A DNA stretch of 64,000 nt from a bacterium. Lineage in GTDB: Bacteria; Verrucomicrobiota; Verrucomicrobiia; Verrucomicrobiales; Akkermansiaceae. This document shows, piece by piece, positions 46,301 to 55,869 of the stretch (position 1 is its first letter; every line of letters starts with the position of its first letter). The notes beneath the pieces were generated by a model. The model was not told the DNA's origin. It did not search any database and worked only from the letters and a program-made list of their open reading frames with translations. The stretch covers positions 62,001 through 126,000 of the forward strand of contig JAAEZT010000008.1 of the NCBI GenBank assembly GCA_018222765.1, written 5' to 3'. The position numbers and the translations under genes were made by a program.

Positions 46301-47849
46301 CGGTCGTTCCGGTAGTATTATTAGCGCCGGACGGGTTCTGGATAAACCAATCCAGCACGTTGAGATTCGTCGTGATCGTGGGATCAGCCTGCACCGTTCC
46401 GAAGTATTGATGGGAATCCACCGGATCCCGAAAAGCCGGTTCCTTGGTCTGGGCACCACTGGTATCTGTCGCGACAAAGCGCCAGCGCGTCATTTCGCCA
46501 TCCTGCAAAGCCGAAGCCGGAATGTTTGCGGTATAAACTCCGTCACCCGCGGCAGCATCAGGAGCAACTCCATCATCCGCCATCGCCAACTGGGTCTCTC
46601 CACCAAAGGCTAGGCGATAATAGACTACCACCGTCGAGACTGGATCAGCCGATCCTGAAATCTGCGCCGTCACGGTGAGATCGCCGCCCGTTGGCTGGGG
46701 AGGATTTTCGGTCACTGTCCCAAAAACCGGACCGGCAGCCTGACCTCCGGTATTGGCAGCGTTCGGGGTTGGCGTGTCAAAGTAAACCAGTGGCGCGGGC
46801 GCATTGGGGTCAGAAGAAACATTGACCACCGCGTTCAAAGTCGGTGCGCCCCCGCTGTTGTCCCAATCCATGAACATGGGATGCGCGCTATTGATAATCA
46901 TCAACTGCCCGCGCTGGGGATCTCCGGGATTATCCCGCCAATCCTCCACGAAGCTCTTAATATTCCACGTCGCCGTGGGAGTCTGTCCCGGCACCGCGGT
47001 GTAGGAATCAACCGGTGTGTTGGCGGCATAATAATTTATCAAGGTATTATCATTGTATGTCGCCGCTACGGTATCGATTCCGTAATTGGCATCAGGAACG
47101 GGAAACACGCCCAGCTCCGAGGTCACCCCGCTGGATCCAAAAATCGAGGCGGTCGCGACCCCACTCCAGGTCATCGTTGCCGAATCAATGACGTCGCCTG
47201 CCGTAATCGCTCCCAGTTGGGACGAAAAATCAAACCACATATAGTAGAGCAGTTGATTTCCGGCGAGATCCGCATCGATACTGTCAAAGCTCGACCCCAG
47301 CGTCGCCGACTGTACTCCATTCAACTTCACATTATTGAAATTCGCCGGCGAACTCCAAGTTGGTGTGATATTTACCTGACTGCTGCTCCCCGGCGTCCCA
47401 AAACCAAAAGATTCATCAGGAAACTGTGGTGGATAGCTTGGCGAGAATCCACTCTCAATCGTTGTGCCATCCGGATTGACCAAGGCCAGATACTCACCTC
47501 CCGCCGAAAGCTTGAAGTTGGTATGCAGCTCCCCGGCAGGAAGTGCCCGGTCTTTGTTCGAAGCAAATACCACCAAAGTCGCCCCGGCATTCAAATTCAC
47601 CGCTGGAAAAGTCCATTTGGTAAGATCCCCGACCTCATCAGTCAAATAATACCCAGCCAGAGAAATCGCGGAAGGGTCTGGGTTTCGGATCTCAATCCAA
47701 TCACTGAAATCTCCGTCTTCGTCGGCCAAAACAGAATCATTGACCGCCATAAATTCCGAAATAATTGGGCCCGCCAAAGCCCCGGGAACCAAGGATATTG
47801 CGATGTAGGCAAGCAGGTACTTAAAATTAATCAATAGTTTCAAATTCAT
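43380..47849 (-). CDS. Giant exported lamin-tail/CotH-kinase protein 1
   Basis: 1489 residues. The signal peptide (about 8-26, ending GALA) is followed by a lamin-tail domain (ISEFMAVNDSVLADEDGDFSDWIEIRN to SAGGEYLALVNPDG, about 29-130). A DNRLRE-like beta domain, an Ig-like domain (VVVYYRLAFGG) and a CotH-type kinase domain (about 530-850) come next. In the CotH domain the core NIDMHSKNWYIYRDTGK and ILPWDLDLSQGRVWN carries the Asp-x-Asp expected for catalysis. Further beta domains and two more lamin-tail domains follow (near 1125-1200 and 1230-1330). CotH proteins are atypical protein kinases known from spore coats; this lamin-tail fusion is typical of Verrucomicrobiota, with unknown targets. 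It is a paralogue of the next gene. Confidence 0.85.
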   Translation of the reverse strand: MNLKLLINFKYLLAYIAISLVPGALAGPIISEFMAVNDSVLADEDGDFSDWIEIRNPDPSAISLAGYYLTDEVGDLTKWTFPAVNLNAGATLVVFASNKDRALPAGELHTNFKLSAGGEYLALVNPDGTTIESGFSPSYPPQFPDESFGFGTPGSSSQVNITPTWSSPANFNNVKLNGVQSATLGSSFDSIDADLAGNQLLYYMWFDFSSQLGAITAGDVIDSATMTWSGVATASIFGSSGVTSELGVFPVPDANYGIDTVAATYNDNTLINYYAANTPVDSYTAVPGQTPTATWNIKSFVEDWRDNPGDPQRGQLMIINSAHPMFMDWDNSGGAPTLNAVVNVSSDPNAPAPLVYFDTPTPNAANTGGQAAGPVFGTVTENPPQPTGGDLTVTAQISGSADPVSTVVVYYRLAFGGETQLAMADDGVAPDAAAGDGVYTANIPASALQDGEMTRWRFVATDTSGAQTKEPAFRDPVDSHQYFGTVQADPTITTNLNVLDWFIQNPSGANNTTGTTGAVYYKGEFYDNVHFNRHGQSTGGFIKKSYNIDFNKTQRFLWSDEAPRVADIDLLTNWADKSKVRHPLAWEIMRESGVNAHFAFTIRVEQNGQFFSTADFVEDGDDIYLERAGLNPDGAMYKVYSNRLNKDQGNTGYSGVEKKNRKSENNDDLQALIDGLDLTGAALENYMRDNIDIPKTINMLAANSVIRNIDMHSKNWYIYRDTGKTDEWAILPWDLDLSQGRVWNSQNTYFDNNVYTNGLIVTGNSIRLVSHLFNNSETRAMIHRRIRTLADEFLQPESTPLVDRWYERRLDEQAALIDDPLMAKSDAQRDFEKWGSWLQGNGSSVPYTTNNVAVESMAEAIVRWKNEYLPGRRNEIYNNQTVGNGGEIPDEQIGQASVTLTPLVQAGDTGYGFVPTDNSLGTTWQGAPANEPFSTAGWFSGPTGFGYDRGSGYETLIGTDVEAAMASSTTIYIRVPFNVTDPADFDSLELRMQWDDGFVAYLNGDFLFAANNPASVDYLSASNGNGPEANAGSFNIYNVTSKLGSLQAGQNILAIHGLNQSTGSSDFIIRPELYGGATTAPGGGHPALSFGTIEFSPASGNQDEEFVEITNPFSFAVDISEWEITGGIEHTFAPGTVIASGGSLYVSPDVNTFRARSVSPTGGEGRFIQGEYSGHLSSFPETLNLLDVDGNLLTTTTYLGDPSDAQLHLVVSEIMYHPDGDGLAEFIELTNISNTVTLDLTGVKFVQGVEFDFTGSAVTSLAPGARVLLVRDSAAFNAVHGGGHPVAGEFANLSRLNNDGETLKLEDALNGTIREFTYNDAAPWPVAADAGYSLVLINPNANPDPDVAANWRSSVLPGGSPNASDAIAVPASPTGDSDGNGIADLVDYALGNSLGSAPIASNVSWQTYDIDGSPQSMLTMSYPLSIGADGVTVGVDASTDLANWQDATANTEVVSEVNQGDGRKIMTVRFTPPIGAGERQFLRLRIEEN

Positions 47850-48039
47850 GAACGGAGTTGTTGTGTGATCGAGAAAGAAATACAGCTGTACTGCTTATTC
47901 CGCCACAAAAACACCAAAAATTCGCCTTCCGGACGATCTCCCGCGAATCCCGCCCACTCATCTTGGTCAGATATGACCACCCCGGAGTGCACCGAAATCC
48001 TTCGATAAAAACCGACAAATATTTCCAGAAACCTCCAGC

Positions 48040-51000
48040 CTATCTGAGTTCCACCGCAAGTCGGTAAAACCACGAGGAGGGACTGGCAAGATTGTAAGGA
48101 TTAGCGGCGCGGTATTTCACGGTCGAAAGGCCATTTCCGTTATTAATCTGTGATACCAGAACGGAATGAGCCTCACCGGTATTCCACCCCTCCAAATCAC
48201 TGCCTGTTTCGACCCAAAGGTCCACGTCATCTGCTGCAATATTTCTCTGGAAGGTGATGGTAACATACGAATTCGCCACATCCTCAACCGTGAGCGTCTC
48301 GATGGCAACGGTGAGATTTGACTGCCCTTCACTGCTATCCGAATCGCTCGTTCCCAGAGCATGTTCCATCAACTTGCTCAATTGATCGCCGTCATCGTCA
48401 CCCAGTGGATCGCCGACGAAGGCAACCCGGTCTGAGGTCGTTGGGTTTCCGCCGATCAAAGTGCTACTCCGCCAGTTACTTGCGTCGTCATGAACAGGCA
48501 CACTTCCTCCATCCGAAATCAACACGAGACTGTATCCCGGGAAGCCGGATTCAGAAGGCCAAGGCTGTTGGTCATTATAAGTGAAGTCTTGAATCGTGTT
48601 CCCAAGAGCATCGACCAGATGAATCCTCTCGCCTGCATTATCCAGTCGCGAAGGAGTATACTCCCCGGCGATGCTCGCATTCATTGACGTGCCATACCGC
48701 GCCTCGAAGGCCGCTTGATTCCGCACAATCAATACCCGCGCTCCCGGTGCCAAAGTCGTGATCGTTGATCCCGTGAAGGTGAATTCGATTCCCGCCTCGA
48801 AATGCACATCGGTCAGGTCAATTGTCGTCGTGTCGATATTGGTCAACTCCATCCATTCGTAATCGGCTGGATCTGCGGAAACCGCCTGCTCGGACGGGCT
48901 GGGGTTTGCCGGAGCATATTGAATCTCCGTGATCAATAGGTTCGTGGCGTTCGCTAACGTCCCAACGAGGAAGGTGCCCTGAATTTCACCTGACCATGAA
49001 GTTAGTCCCGTTCCACTCCGGGCACGCGCCCTGAGGATGGTCGTCGAGCTGACATTCGCAAGCGAACCGGTTGATGCCGAACCGGAAACTCCGCCACCGG
49101 AAAGTCGCGGGTCACTGCCATCGGTGGTCCAGTAGACGGTGCCACCTCCTCCGCTGAATCCTACATTGGTCCCCGCCGATACCAGCCCCGGCGCCACCGT
49201 ATACGACGGAGGTGCAGTGTACTGGCTATCGATCCAACCTGCGCGATCCTCCAGCCAATCCTTGAGAACATTGACCTGATTGGTATAGCCACCCGATGGT
49301 CTCACCGCAGTCCATTTGTTAAAGTTCCGGGCCTGAGGGGAATTTCCCAATCCGGGATTGACGCCACCCGGATCCTGGAAATCCAGTTCCGCGACAAAGC
49401 CATCGATCACTGAGTGAATGTTACTTGTCGAGAAGGTCGTTTGACGGAGCTCCTGCCAGAGGTCGGTATGCTCTTGTCGAAAATCGGGATTCTCCAAGGC
49501 GCGTCCCCACCATGGGAATCGAGAGTCTCCGTAAGTTCTACTCGAGTCACCCGTACCATCCCAAGCGGAAGGATTGTTATCCCGCGAGTCTGTCGAACCC
49601 ATCGTGCGGTCGAAGTCCCAAATCGGACCCGCACCAACCTTGCCGCCATTCGTTTCGTCGTGGTGCTTGTAATAGTACCCGCTCAACCGGAAACCATCGA
49701 CATTCATCGCCAGAGTATTCAGCCAATGGTGACGCAACCACGAAAAATTATCGATATACTCCGTGAAATGCTTGCCCGTTGTTGGATTGGTCCAGCTCCC
49801 ATTATAGAGTGCGGTATCGAATTCATTGAGGTGAGTTCTCAACCAACTCGATTGTGCCGAAACGACATTTTCCTCCTTGGGGTAAACCCAACCGAAAGTC
49901 CCCATCGAATTCACCGAGAATCCGCTATCGCCCGGATCAAGTCGGTCCTTCTTCCACAAGTATCCGCCTGTGACGTCCGGCTCCGTGACATCACTCGGGC
50001 TGATCTTTTTGACATCCACCCGGTCACCGTCCCTCTTGATTTTTTCCATCAAGGTATACACTCCAAAGTAATCACCGCTATATGAGAGGTTTCCTCCTCC
50101 GGTATTCAAAAACACCTCAACAAACCGAGTCCGCACGGCATACTCGCCGGTCTCGTTACTCAGCTGGTAAATCAAGGGATTTCTCATTAAGGCCCGGTCA
50201 AACGTATAGCGCCCACTGAGAACCCAATCGGATTCCTCCGGCAGCCCAAGGGGAGAAATCGCCTGGTCTTGTTTATTTTCATCCTGTGCTTCCAGCGAAA
50301 GGGAATACTTGGCAAATCCCGAGGATGACGATCCGCGCACCTTCATGTTACAACGCGTCGCAACGGCCATCGCATCACTCATATGGCTTCGTTGATCTCC
50401 TCCCGTATTCGGCTCAATAATACTCCAAAATCCATCCGTGTCGCTGTTTGGCTTTCCGCTATTCCAGTTCTCTAGTATGACAATCGGAAGATTAGAGCTG
50501 AATCCCGAAACGTCGCTGCTCAAAAAGAGATAGCTCGCCATGGCGATCGGGCCCTCCGCATTTCCCGCTCCGATCACCCGTGCCCGCAGCTGGGTGCTTT
50601 GCGAAATGGTGAGAGGGCCGGAATAAAGATTAGACGAAGGAGTCGGCACGGATCCGTCCGTGGTATAGCGAATGCTCTGTCCGGCACCCGCCCCACTTAA
50701 ACTCACTTGAAAACTACTGGTGAAGGTCTGGCTCGGAACAGAGATAGCCACCTCACTCGCGGGCAATCCTTGATCCGTTCCGTTGACCGAACCCGGTGTC
50801 GGCGTGAGAAAATATCCGGGGCCTCCCAGAGAGGGATTCGAGAGTCTTGTCGCAATCAGCCTCGGACGGAACAACAAATCCGAACTCGTTGTATTTCTAT
50901 TTAACCCGTGAATTGCGAGCACGTTGTTCCCTTCCACCAAAGCACTTGTAAACGCGCTAATATCAAAAGGAGTAAATTGCGAGGCCGAGGAATCAGTGTG

Positions 51001-51834
51001 ATCCGAGCTTGCCGTGGAGCTCCAATCCACCGGTAAATTTGCGCGATCGTACGTAACCTGAACACCATTCAAATAAGCGACAAAACCGTCATCATACTGA
51101 AGTTGCAATTCCAGTGCTGAAATCTCCCCAACATTGGTGACGGAAAAAGGAACGCGAAGATACACCCCCGTCCGCTGGTTATACATCTGTCCTTCGACAT
51201 CGATGTTAAAATAGCTGTCGTAACCATTACTTCGCTCGTAGCCCACGCCGGTCGTTCCGCTGGTCCACGAGGTATCGTTGAAGCCAGTGGCCGTCCAGGA
51301 CGTTCCAAGCGCGCCATTTGTCGGCACCAGGACGGTGCAATTGGCCGCGACATCGATGAAGGTCTCGTCGTTGGTATTTCCCAATTGCGCCAAGCCATAG
51401 GAGGCATCTTCAAATTGAACGGGATAGGGCGTAATGTACTCGTAAAGGATCGTCGAACCATCAGCCGACACCAAAGCAAGATACTCTCCTCCCGAAGAGA
51501 TTTTGAAATTGGTATGCAGCTCGGAACCCGCCGTCGCCCGGTCTTTATCGGACGCAAAGACCAACAGAAATTTCGAAGGCTCCAAATTGGTTCCTGCCGG
51601 AAACTGCCACTTCGTAAGCAAGGCCGGATCATCGGTCAGGTAACACCCGCTCAAATCGTAATCCGAACCATCTGGATTAAAAATCTCAATCCAATCGCTA
51701 TTGTTGCCATCTTCGTCATTCAGGGTGGACGAGTTGTCTGCCTGAAACTCCGTGATCACCGGAGCAGCGACCACAAGAGAGGAGCCCATCAAAAAAATAC
51801 GAAGGGGAAAAAGAAGCAGGTGAAAGGGTCTCAT
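48040..51834 (-). CDS. Giant exported lamin-tail/CotH-kinase protein 2
   Basis: About 1264 residues from ATG 51834, which puts the signal peptide (LLLFPLRIFLMGSSLVVAA) at the start; earlier in-frame ATGs reach back to 51912. The lamin-tail domain (ITEFQADNSSTLNDEDGNNSDWIEIFN) is strongly similar to that of the neighbour. A beta-sandwich domain (TGVYLRVPFSV, ALELQLQYDDGFVAYLNGVQV) and a chitobiase-like Ig repeat (IRYTTDGSVPTPSSNLYSG) follow. The CotH kinase domain has GVYTLMEKIKRDGDRVDVKKI, the NVDGFRLSGYYYKHHD core and GPIWDFDRTMGS. The C-terminus carries another lamin-tail domain. It has the same orientation as protein 1, 190 bases upstream of it, and may be a tandem duplication with rearranged domains. 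Confidence 0.85.
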   Translation of the reverse strand: MRPFHLLLFPLRIFLMGSSLVVAAPVITEFQADNSSTLNDEDGNNSDWIEIFNPDGSDYDLSGCYLTDDPALLTKWQFPAGTNLEPSKFLLVFASDKDRATAGSELHTNFKISSGGEYLALVSADGSTILYEYITPYPVQFEDASYGLAQLGNTNDETFIDVAANCTVLVPTNGALGTSWTATGFNDTSWTSGTTGVGYERSNGYDSYFNIDVEGQMYNQRTGVYLRVPFSVTNVGEISALELQLQYDDGFVAYLNGVQVTYDRANLPVDWSSTASSDHTDSSASQFTPFDISAFTSALVEGNNVLAIHGLNRNTTSSDLLFRPRLIATRLSNPSLGGPGYFLTPTPGSVNGTDQGLPASEVAISVPSQTFTSSFQVSLSGAGAGQSIRYTTDGSVPTPSSNLYSGPLTISQSTQLRARVIGAGNAEGPIAMASYLFLSSDVSGFSSNLPIVILENWNSGKPNSDTDGFWSIIEPNTGGDQRSHMSDAMAVATRCNMKVRGSSSSGFAKYSLSLEAQDENKQDQAISPLGLPEESDWVLSGRYTFDRALMRNPLIYQLSNETGEYAVRTRFVEVFLNTGGGNLSYSGDYFGVYTLMEKIKRDGDRVDVKKISPSDVTEPDVTGGYLWKKDRLDPGDSGFSVNSMGTFGWVYPKEENVVSAQSSWLRTHLNEFDTALYNGSWTNPTTGKHFTEYIDNFSWLRHHWLNTLAMNVDGFRLSGYYYKHHDETNGGKVGAGPIWDFDRTMGSTDSRDNNPSAWDGTGDSSRTYGDSRFPWWGRALENPDFRQEHTDLWQELRQTTFSTSNIHSVIDGFVAELDFQDPGGVNPGLGNSPQARNFNKWTAVRPSGGYTNQVNVLKDWLEDRAGWIDSQYTAPPSYTVAPGLVSAGTNVGFSGGGGTVYWTTDGSDPRLSGGGVSGSASTGSLANVSSTTILRARARSGTGLTSWSGEIQGTFLVGTLANATNLLITEIQYAPANPSPSEQAVSADPADYEWMELTNIDTTTIDLTDVHFEAGIEFTFTGSTITTLAPGARVLIVRNQAAFEARYGTSMNASIAGEYTPSRLDNAGERIHLVDALGNTIQDFTYNDQQPWPSESGFPGYSLVLISDGGSVPVHDDASNWRSSTLIGGNPTTSDRVAFVGDPLGDDDGDQLSKLMEHALGTSDSDSSEGQSNLTVAIETLTVEDVANSYVTITFQRNIAADDVDLWVETGSDLEGWNTGEAHSVLVSQINNGNGLSTVKYRAANPYNLASPSSWFYRLAVELR

Positions 51835-51974
51835 GGGCAATACTGAATTCGCGAGCATCGAAAGATGGTGCGCAAAGCACTTCACCGCAAGCATGGAAAC
51901 CCCGCGGTGCATTCCTATGGAATGACTTTGCCAATTTTGTCATTCTGCTAATCTGACGCCCTCAAGAGTCAAGC

Positions 51975-52862
51975 ATGCCCTTTTCAGCTCTCAAATCAAT
52001 GGTCCTGGTGATCGTCTCACTGACTTTCCCTCCACAAGTCTTCGCCGACATGGATCTCACCTCCCCAGTGACGACCGATGAAAAACCAGCGGCCGGAAAA
52101 CGCGTTCGCCAAACCGCTCCGGAATACCGGGGCACCCGGGTGCACCATGTTCTCTATCTTCCCACCGACTGGAATCCCGGGAAGAAATACCCCGTCATCA
52201 TAGAATACGCCGGAAACAAATGGCTGGCCTGCAATTCCACCGGAAAAGCCGAAGACGTCAATCTCGGCTACGGCATGAGCGGCGGAAAGAACGTCATTTG
52301 GGTCTCGATGCCCTACATCGAAAAAGGCGGCCAAGAAAACGCCGTGACGTGGTGGGGCGACCGACAGGCCACCATCGAATATTGCAAAGCCAACGTCCCA
52401 CGCATCTGCCAACAGTTTGGTGGCGACCCGAAGAATGTCTTCTTTTGCGGATTTTCCCGCGGAGCGATTGCCGCCGGCTATCTCGGCCTCGCCGATGACG
52501 AAATCGCAACACTTTGGAAGGGCTTCTTCACCCACGACCACTTCGATGGCGAGAGAGAATGGAAATACCCCCACAGCGATCGCCCTTCTGCCTTGAAGCG
52601 CCTCGCCCGCCTCAAAGGACGTCCATTTCTCGTCTGCGGCACCAATGCCTCCGCCATAAAAACAAATTATCTCGGCGCTCATCTCGATCTCGCTCGCTTC
52701 ACTTTTCTCGACGTCCCGACCCAAAAGCTTTTCAATATCCCTGAAGGCAGCGTCATCCATCCGCACACCGACCTCTGGATGCACAAGAAAAGCTCCTACC
52801 GCCAACAAGCCCGCACCTGGCTCCAAAAAGTTATCGGAGAACCATCGCCCAACCCCAAATAA
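51975..52862 (+). CDS. Exported alpha/beta-hydrolase-like protein (esterase-like)
   Basis: 295 residues with a signal peptide (1-24, ending VFA). The alpha/beta-hydrolase fold is suggested by VIIEYAGN (oxyanion-side strand, about 74-81) and GFSRGA with candidate nucleophile Ser161 in the GxSxG elbow. Later segments GRPFLVCGTNAS and HPHTDLW may hold the acidic residue and His. Sequence around EYRGTRVHHVLYLPTDWNPGKKYPVIIEY resembles PHB-depolymerase/carbohydrate-esterase-type secreted hydrolases. The substrate is unknown; ester bonds on polysaccharide are plausible given the sulfatase and other genes nearby. It is divergent from the lamin-tail gene by 140 bases. Confidence 0.75.
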   Translation: MPFSALKSMVLVIVSLTFPPQVFADMDLTSPVTTDEKPAAGKRVRQTAPEYRGTRVHHVLYLPTDWNPGKKYPVIIEYAGNKWLACNSTGKAEDVNLGYGMSGGKNVIWVSMPYIEKGGQENAVTWWGDRQATIEYCKANVPRICQQFGGDPKNVFFCGFSRGAIAAGYLGLADDEIATLWKGFFTHDHFDGEREWKYPHSDRPSALKRLARLKGRPFLVCGTNASAIKTNYLGAHLDLARFTFLDVPTQKLFNIPEGSVIHPHTDLWMHKKSSYRQQARTWLQKVIGEPSPNPK

Positions 52863-52992
52863 TCACGAGAACTTTTTGGACCTCCATTCCCTTGAAATAT
52901 ATTGTTCGGACTTCCCTACTGGTGGCGATCTACCCAAAACCTCCACAGCATAAGAGTGTATGAAATGTGGCGCTCAAGAGTCCAAGACGACC

Positions 52993-54540
52993 ATGATCAA
53001 AAGACAGACCCAATTGCTCATTCAACTGTTCACTTTCATCGCCTTTCTCATTCCCCCCACGATGGCTGAGCAAAGCGCTGAGTGGAATCGTTTCCGCGGC
53101 CCGCATGGCTCGGGATTTGCTGCTGGTTGTCAGCCCCCCGTGCGAGTTGGAAAGAATTGCGAAGCGTGGCGTGTTCCGGTCCCGCAGGGACTCTCGTCCC
53201 CCGTGTTGTCACAAAGTCGAATTTTCCTTACCGCAACGAATAGCGGAGAATTAATGACGCTCGCCTTCGACAAGAAAAGCGGGAGGGAACTTTGGCGACG
53301 AGCCGCCCCGGTGAAAGCGTCTGAGAAAGTTCACCAGGCCGGGAGCCAGGCGGCCTCATCCGCGCTGGTCGATGAACAATCCGTCATCGTCTACTTTGGA
53401 TCATACGGGCTACTCTGCTACGACCACGATGGAAACGAGCTTTGGAACAAGGAGATTCCAACGCCCAAGACCTTGTATGGAATGGCCACTTCTCCCATCG
53501 GGTTTGAGAAGCTGGTGATCATGGTTCTCGATGATGATCGAAACTTACCCGACAGCAAATTAAGTTGTTCAAAGGTCGTGGCTTTCGACAAGGAAACTGG
53601 AAAAGAAGTATGGAAGACCGTGCGTCCCTTCTCTCGCAGCGGCTGGTCGACACCCATCATTTGGAACCACAAGGATGGAGCTGATCTCGTCGTTCTGGGA
53701 GACGGACGGCTCAATGCTTATGATCCCTCGACTGGCGAGGGTAAATGGTTTGCTACCGGATTTTCACGCGAGACAATTGCGGTGCCGATAGCCAACCGGG
53801 ATCATGTCTTTGCCTCTTCATCACGGCGGGGTGGTGATGGTGATGAAGACACCAACCCCAAACCGTTCTGGGATTCAATCTTACCCTTTGACGAAAACAA
53901 GAATGGAAGGATCGAACGGTCGGAAATGAAACCGCCCTTCACCTTTCCCTTCCGCCCGGAGCTTCCCCTCGGTCATCCCGGCTTTGGCTTACCCATGCCT
54001 GATAATCCTAAAAAGCGAGAAGAGCGGGTGGACTGGATTTTAAGCTGGTTCGACAAAGACAAGGACCGCGCCTGGAGTGAAGAGGAGTTTATCAAAGGCT
54101 TCAAAAACAAGCCTGGAAAACCACTCCTCATGGCCGTTCGCCCAGGCGGCTCCGGCGACGTGACCGGCACTCACTCAACTTGGTCTGCAAATAAAAATAT
54201 TCCCGAGATTCCTTCTCCGCTTCTGCACGAAGACATCATCTACCTGATCCGTGCCGGAGGTGTGCTTGCGGCAACAAATGCAAATGACGGAAAACTCATT
54301 TATCGAAATAGAATTTCCAGCCTTGGCGGTCAGTGCACAGCCTCTCCAGTCGGCGCCAACGGACATCTTTACCTGATTGCCAGTCATGGAGTGATCTCAG
54401 TTGTTGCGACCGGCAAGGAATTCAAAGAAATCCATTCTTACGATCTCGGCGAGGAATCAGAGACCACTCCCGCCATTGATCAAAATTCACTCTACGTTCG
54501 AACGCAGAAGCATTTGATCGCCTTCCGCAAGTCGGAGTGA
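52993..54540 (+). CDS. Exported PQQ-like beta-propeller with inserted EF-hand-like pair
   Basis: 515 residues from ATG 52993; an ATG at 52960 adds 11 residues before the signal peptide. After the signal sequence (ending TMA) comes EWNRFRGPHGSGF, the same opening as the propeller at 11654-12889. Blade repeats follow (AFDKKSGRELW, AFDKETGKEVW, AYDPSTGEGKW). Between blades, about residues 280-360, two EF-hand-type calcium loops are inserted: FDENKNGRIERSEM and FDKDKDRAWSEEEF. The second loop lacks the usual Gly at position 6. This combination suggests a calcium-stabilised periplasmic scaffold. It is followed 60 bases later by the RND efflux genes, but a functional link is not evident. Confidence 0.82.
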   Translation: MIKRQTQLLIQLFTFIAFLIPPTMAEQSAEWNRFRGPHGSGFAAGCQPPVRVGKNCEAWRVPVPQGLSSPVLSQSRIFLTATNSGELMTLAFDKKSGRELWRRAAPVKASEKVHQAGSQAASSALVDEQSVIVYFGSYGLLCYDHDGNELWNKEIPTPKTLYGMATSPIGFEKLVIMVLDDDRNLPDSKLSCSKVVAFDKETGKEVWKTVRPFSRSGWSTPIIWNHKDGADLVVLGDGRLNAYDPSTGEGKWFATGFSRETIAVPIANRDHVFASSSRRGGDGDEDTNPKPFWDSILPFDENKNGRIERSEMKPPFTFPFRPELPLGHPGFGLPMPDNPKKREERVDWILSWFDKDKDRAWSEEEFIKGFKNKPGKPLLMAVRPGGSGDVTGTHSTWSANKNIPEIPSPLLHEDIIYLIRAGGVLAATNANDGKLIYRNRISSLGGQCTASPVGANGHLYLIASHGVISVVATGKEFKEIHSYDLGEESETTPAIDQNSLYVRTQKHLIAFRKSE

Positions 54541-54600
54541 TGTTTTTGATCGAAGGCACAGAAATGCCGGATATTATTCTCACAGGGAAAACTACGGAAA

Positions 54601-55869
54601 ATGTCAGAACCAACTGAATCCAAACCCAGTCAAAGCGAGGGAAATCATGTCGGTATCATCGCAAGGATTTTCCGTGTGATTTTGCCGGTCATTGTTCTGG
54701 CCACCGGTTGGTTTGTTTTCAATCACTGGATAAAACCGGAAGCACGCGAGAAGCAGCCAATGGGAATCCCCCAGCTACCGAAGACAAAAGTTGTCGAACT
54801 GACTGTCGTCGATTTTGAACCTCAGATCGAAACCAACGGAGTCGTGCGGTCACACAATGAAATCACCCTCACCTCGCAAGTGAGTGGTCGCATTGTTACA
54901 ATTCATCCTCAGTTCGAAGACGGAGCCTATTTCGAAAAGGACACCGTTCTTGTGGAGCTAGACAAGGCGGATTTCAAAACTGCCGTTGCGGGCGCCAAGT
55001 CACAATTGGCACAGGCACAGGCGGTGCATGCCCAGGAGAAGACCCGCTCCATACAGGCTCGCTTGGATTGGATTGATCTTGGTTATGAAGAAGAACCCAG
55101 CGATCTCGTCCTTCGGGTTCCGCAATTGCGCGAAGCGGAAGCCCGCGTCGAAGCCGCGACCGCGCAACTGGAGCAAGCGATACGTGGCCTCGACCGATGC
55201 CAGATTCGTGCACCGTTCACCGGACGCGTACGACGACGCATGGTCGGGGCCAGCCAGACCATCGGCAGCGGCAGCGCCCTTGGCTCTATCTTCGCCGTAG
55301 ACTACGCCGAGGTGCGCCTTCCCATTGGGGCCAGCCAAATGCGCTTTCTTGATTTACCGGAAGAGGCAAATGATCCGCCGGTCGAAGTTGTCCTGCGCGA
55401 TGCTTTGGACGAAAGTAACAAAACCGAGTGGAATGCGCGGATCGTACGAACCGAAGGTGCACTGAATGATCAATCACTCGACCTCTTTGCGATTGCCCGC
55501 ATCGATGATCCCTTCGGCCGAAAATCCGGCATGGCACCGCTCCGAATCGGCCAGCCAGTCACTGCCAAGATCCCCGGGAAGCCCCTCCAGAATGTGATCG
55601 CGATTCCACGCGAAGCAGTCCGACAACTTTCACGTATTTCGGTCGTCGACCGCGATTCTCACATCATCAGCAAACGCTCGGTGACCCCACTCTGGGAAAA
55701 CGATACCCACTTAATTGTCAAAGACGAATCCCTCGCCAGTGGCACCCTTCTTGCAACCGCCTTCCTTGTGTACACCCCGGATGGCACCAAGGTTGAAATT
55801 CTCCCGGACTCCTCTCCGGAAGACGAACCCCCGGTTGCCAGCACAGGCAACGATGAGACGATCGACTGA
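54601..55869 (+). CDS. RND efflux periplasmic adaptor (membrane fusion protein)
   Basis: 422 residues with one N-terminal membrane anchor (about 18-41). The fold order is typical: lipoyl-like half (ITLTSQVSGRIVTIHPQFEDGAYFEKDTVLVELD, near 84-118), alpha-helical hairpin (about 122-200, with many Gln/Ala/Glu), the second lipoyl half (LDRCQIRAPFTGRVRRRMVGASQTI), a beta-barrel domain and a C-terminal domain with FLVYTPDGTKVEIL. It links an inner-membrane RND pump to an outer-membrane channel. The stop overlaps the start of the pump gene by one base (TGATG). No outer-membrane factor gene is adjacent, so a TolC-type channel must be supplied from elsewhere. Confidence 0.93.
   Translation: MSEPTESKPSQSEGNHVGIIARIFRVILPVIVLATGWFVFNHWIKPEAREKQPMGIPQLPKTKVVELTVVDFEPQIETNGVVRSHNEITLTSQVSGRIVTIHPQFEDGAYFEKDTVLVELDKADFKTAVAGAKSQLAQAQAVHAQEKTRSIQARLDWIDLGYEEEPSDLVLRVPQLREAEARVEAATAQLEQAIRGLDRCQIRAPFTGRVRRRMVGASQTIGSGSALGSIFAVDYAEVRLPIGASQMRFLDLPEEANDPPVEVVLRDALDESNKTEWNARIVRTEGALNDQSLDLFAIARIDDPFGRKSGMAPLRIGQPVTAKIPGKPLQNVIAIPREAVRQLSRISVVDRDSHIISKRSVTPLWENDTHLIVKDESLASGTLLATAFLVYTPDGTKVEILPDSSPEDEPPVASTGNDETID

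Noticed and set aside
45501-46613. 370-codon plus-strand frame
   Set aside because: Antisense shadow of lamin-tail/CotH protein 1; no recognisable features.
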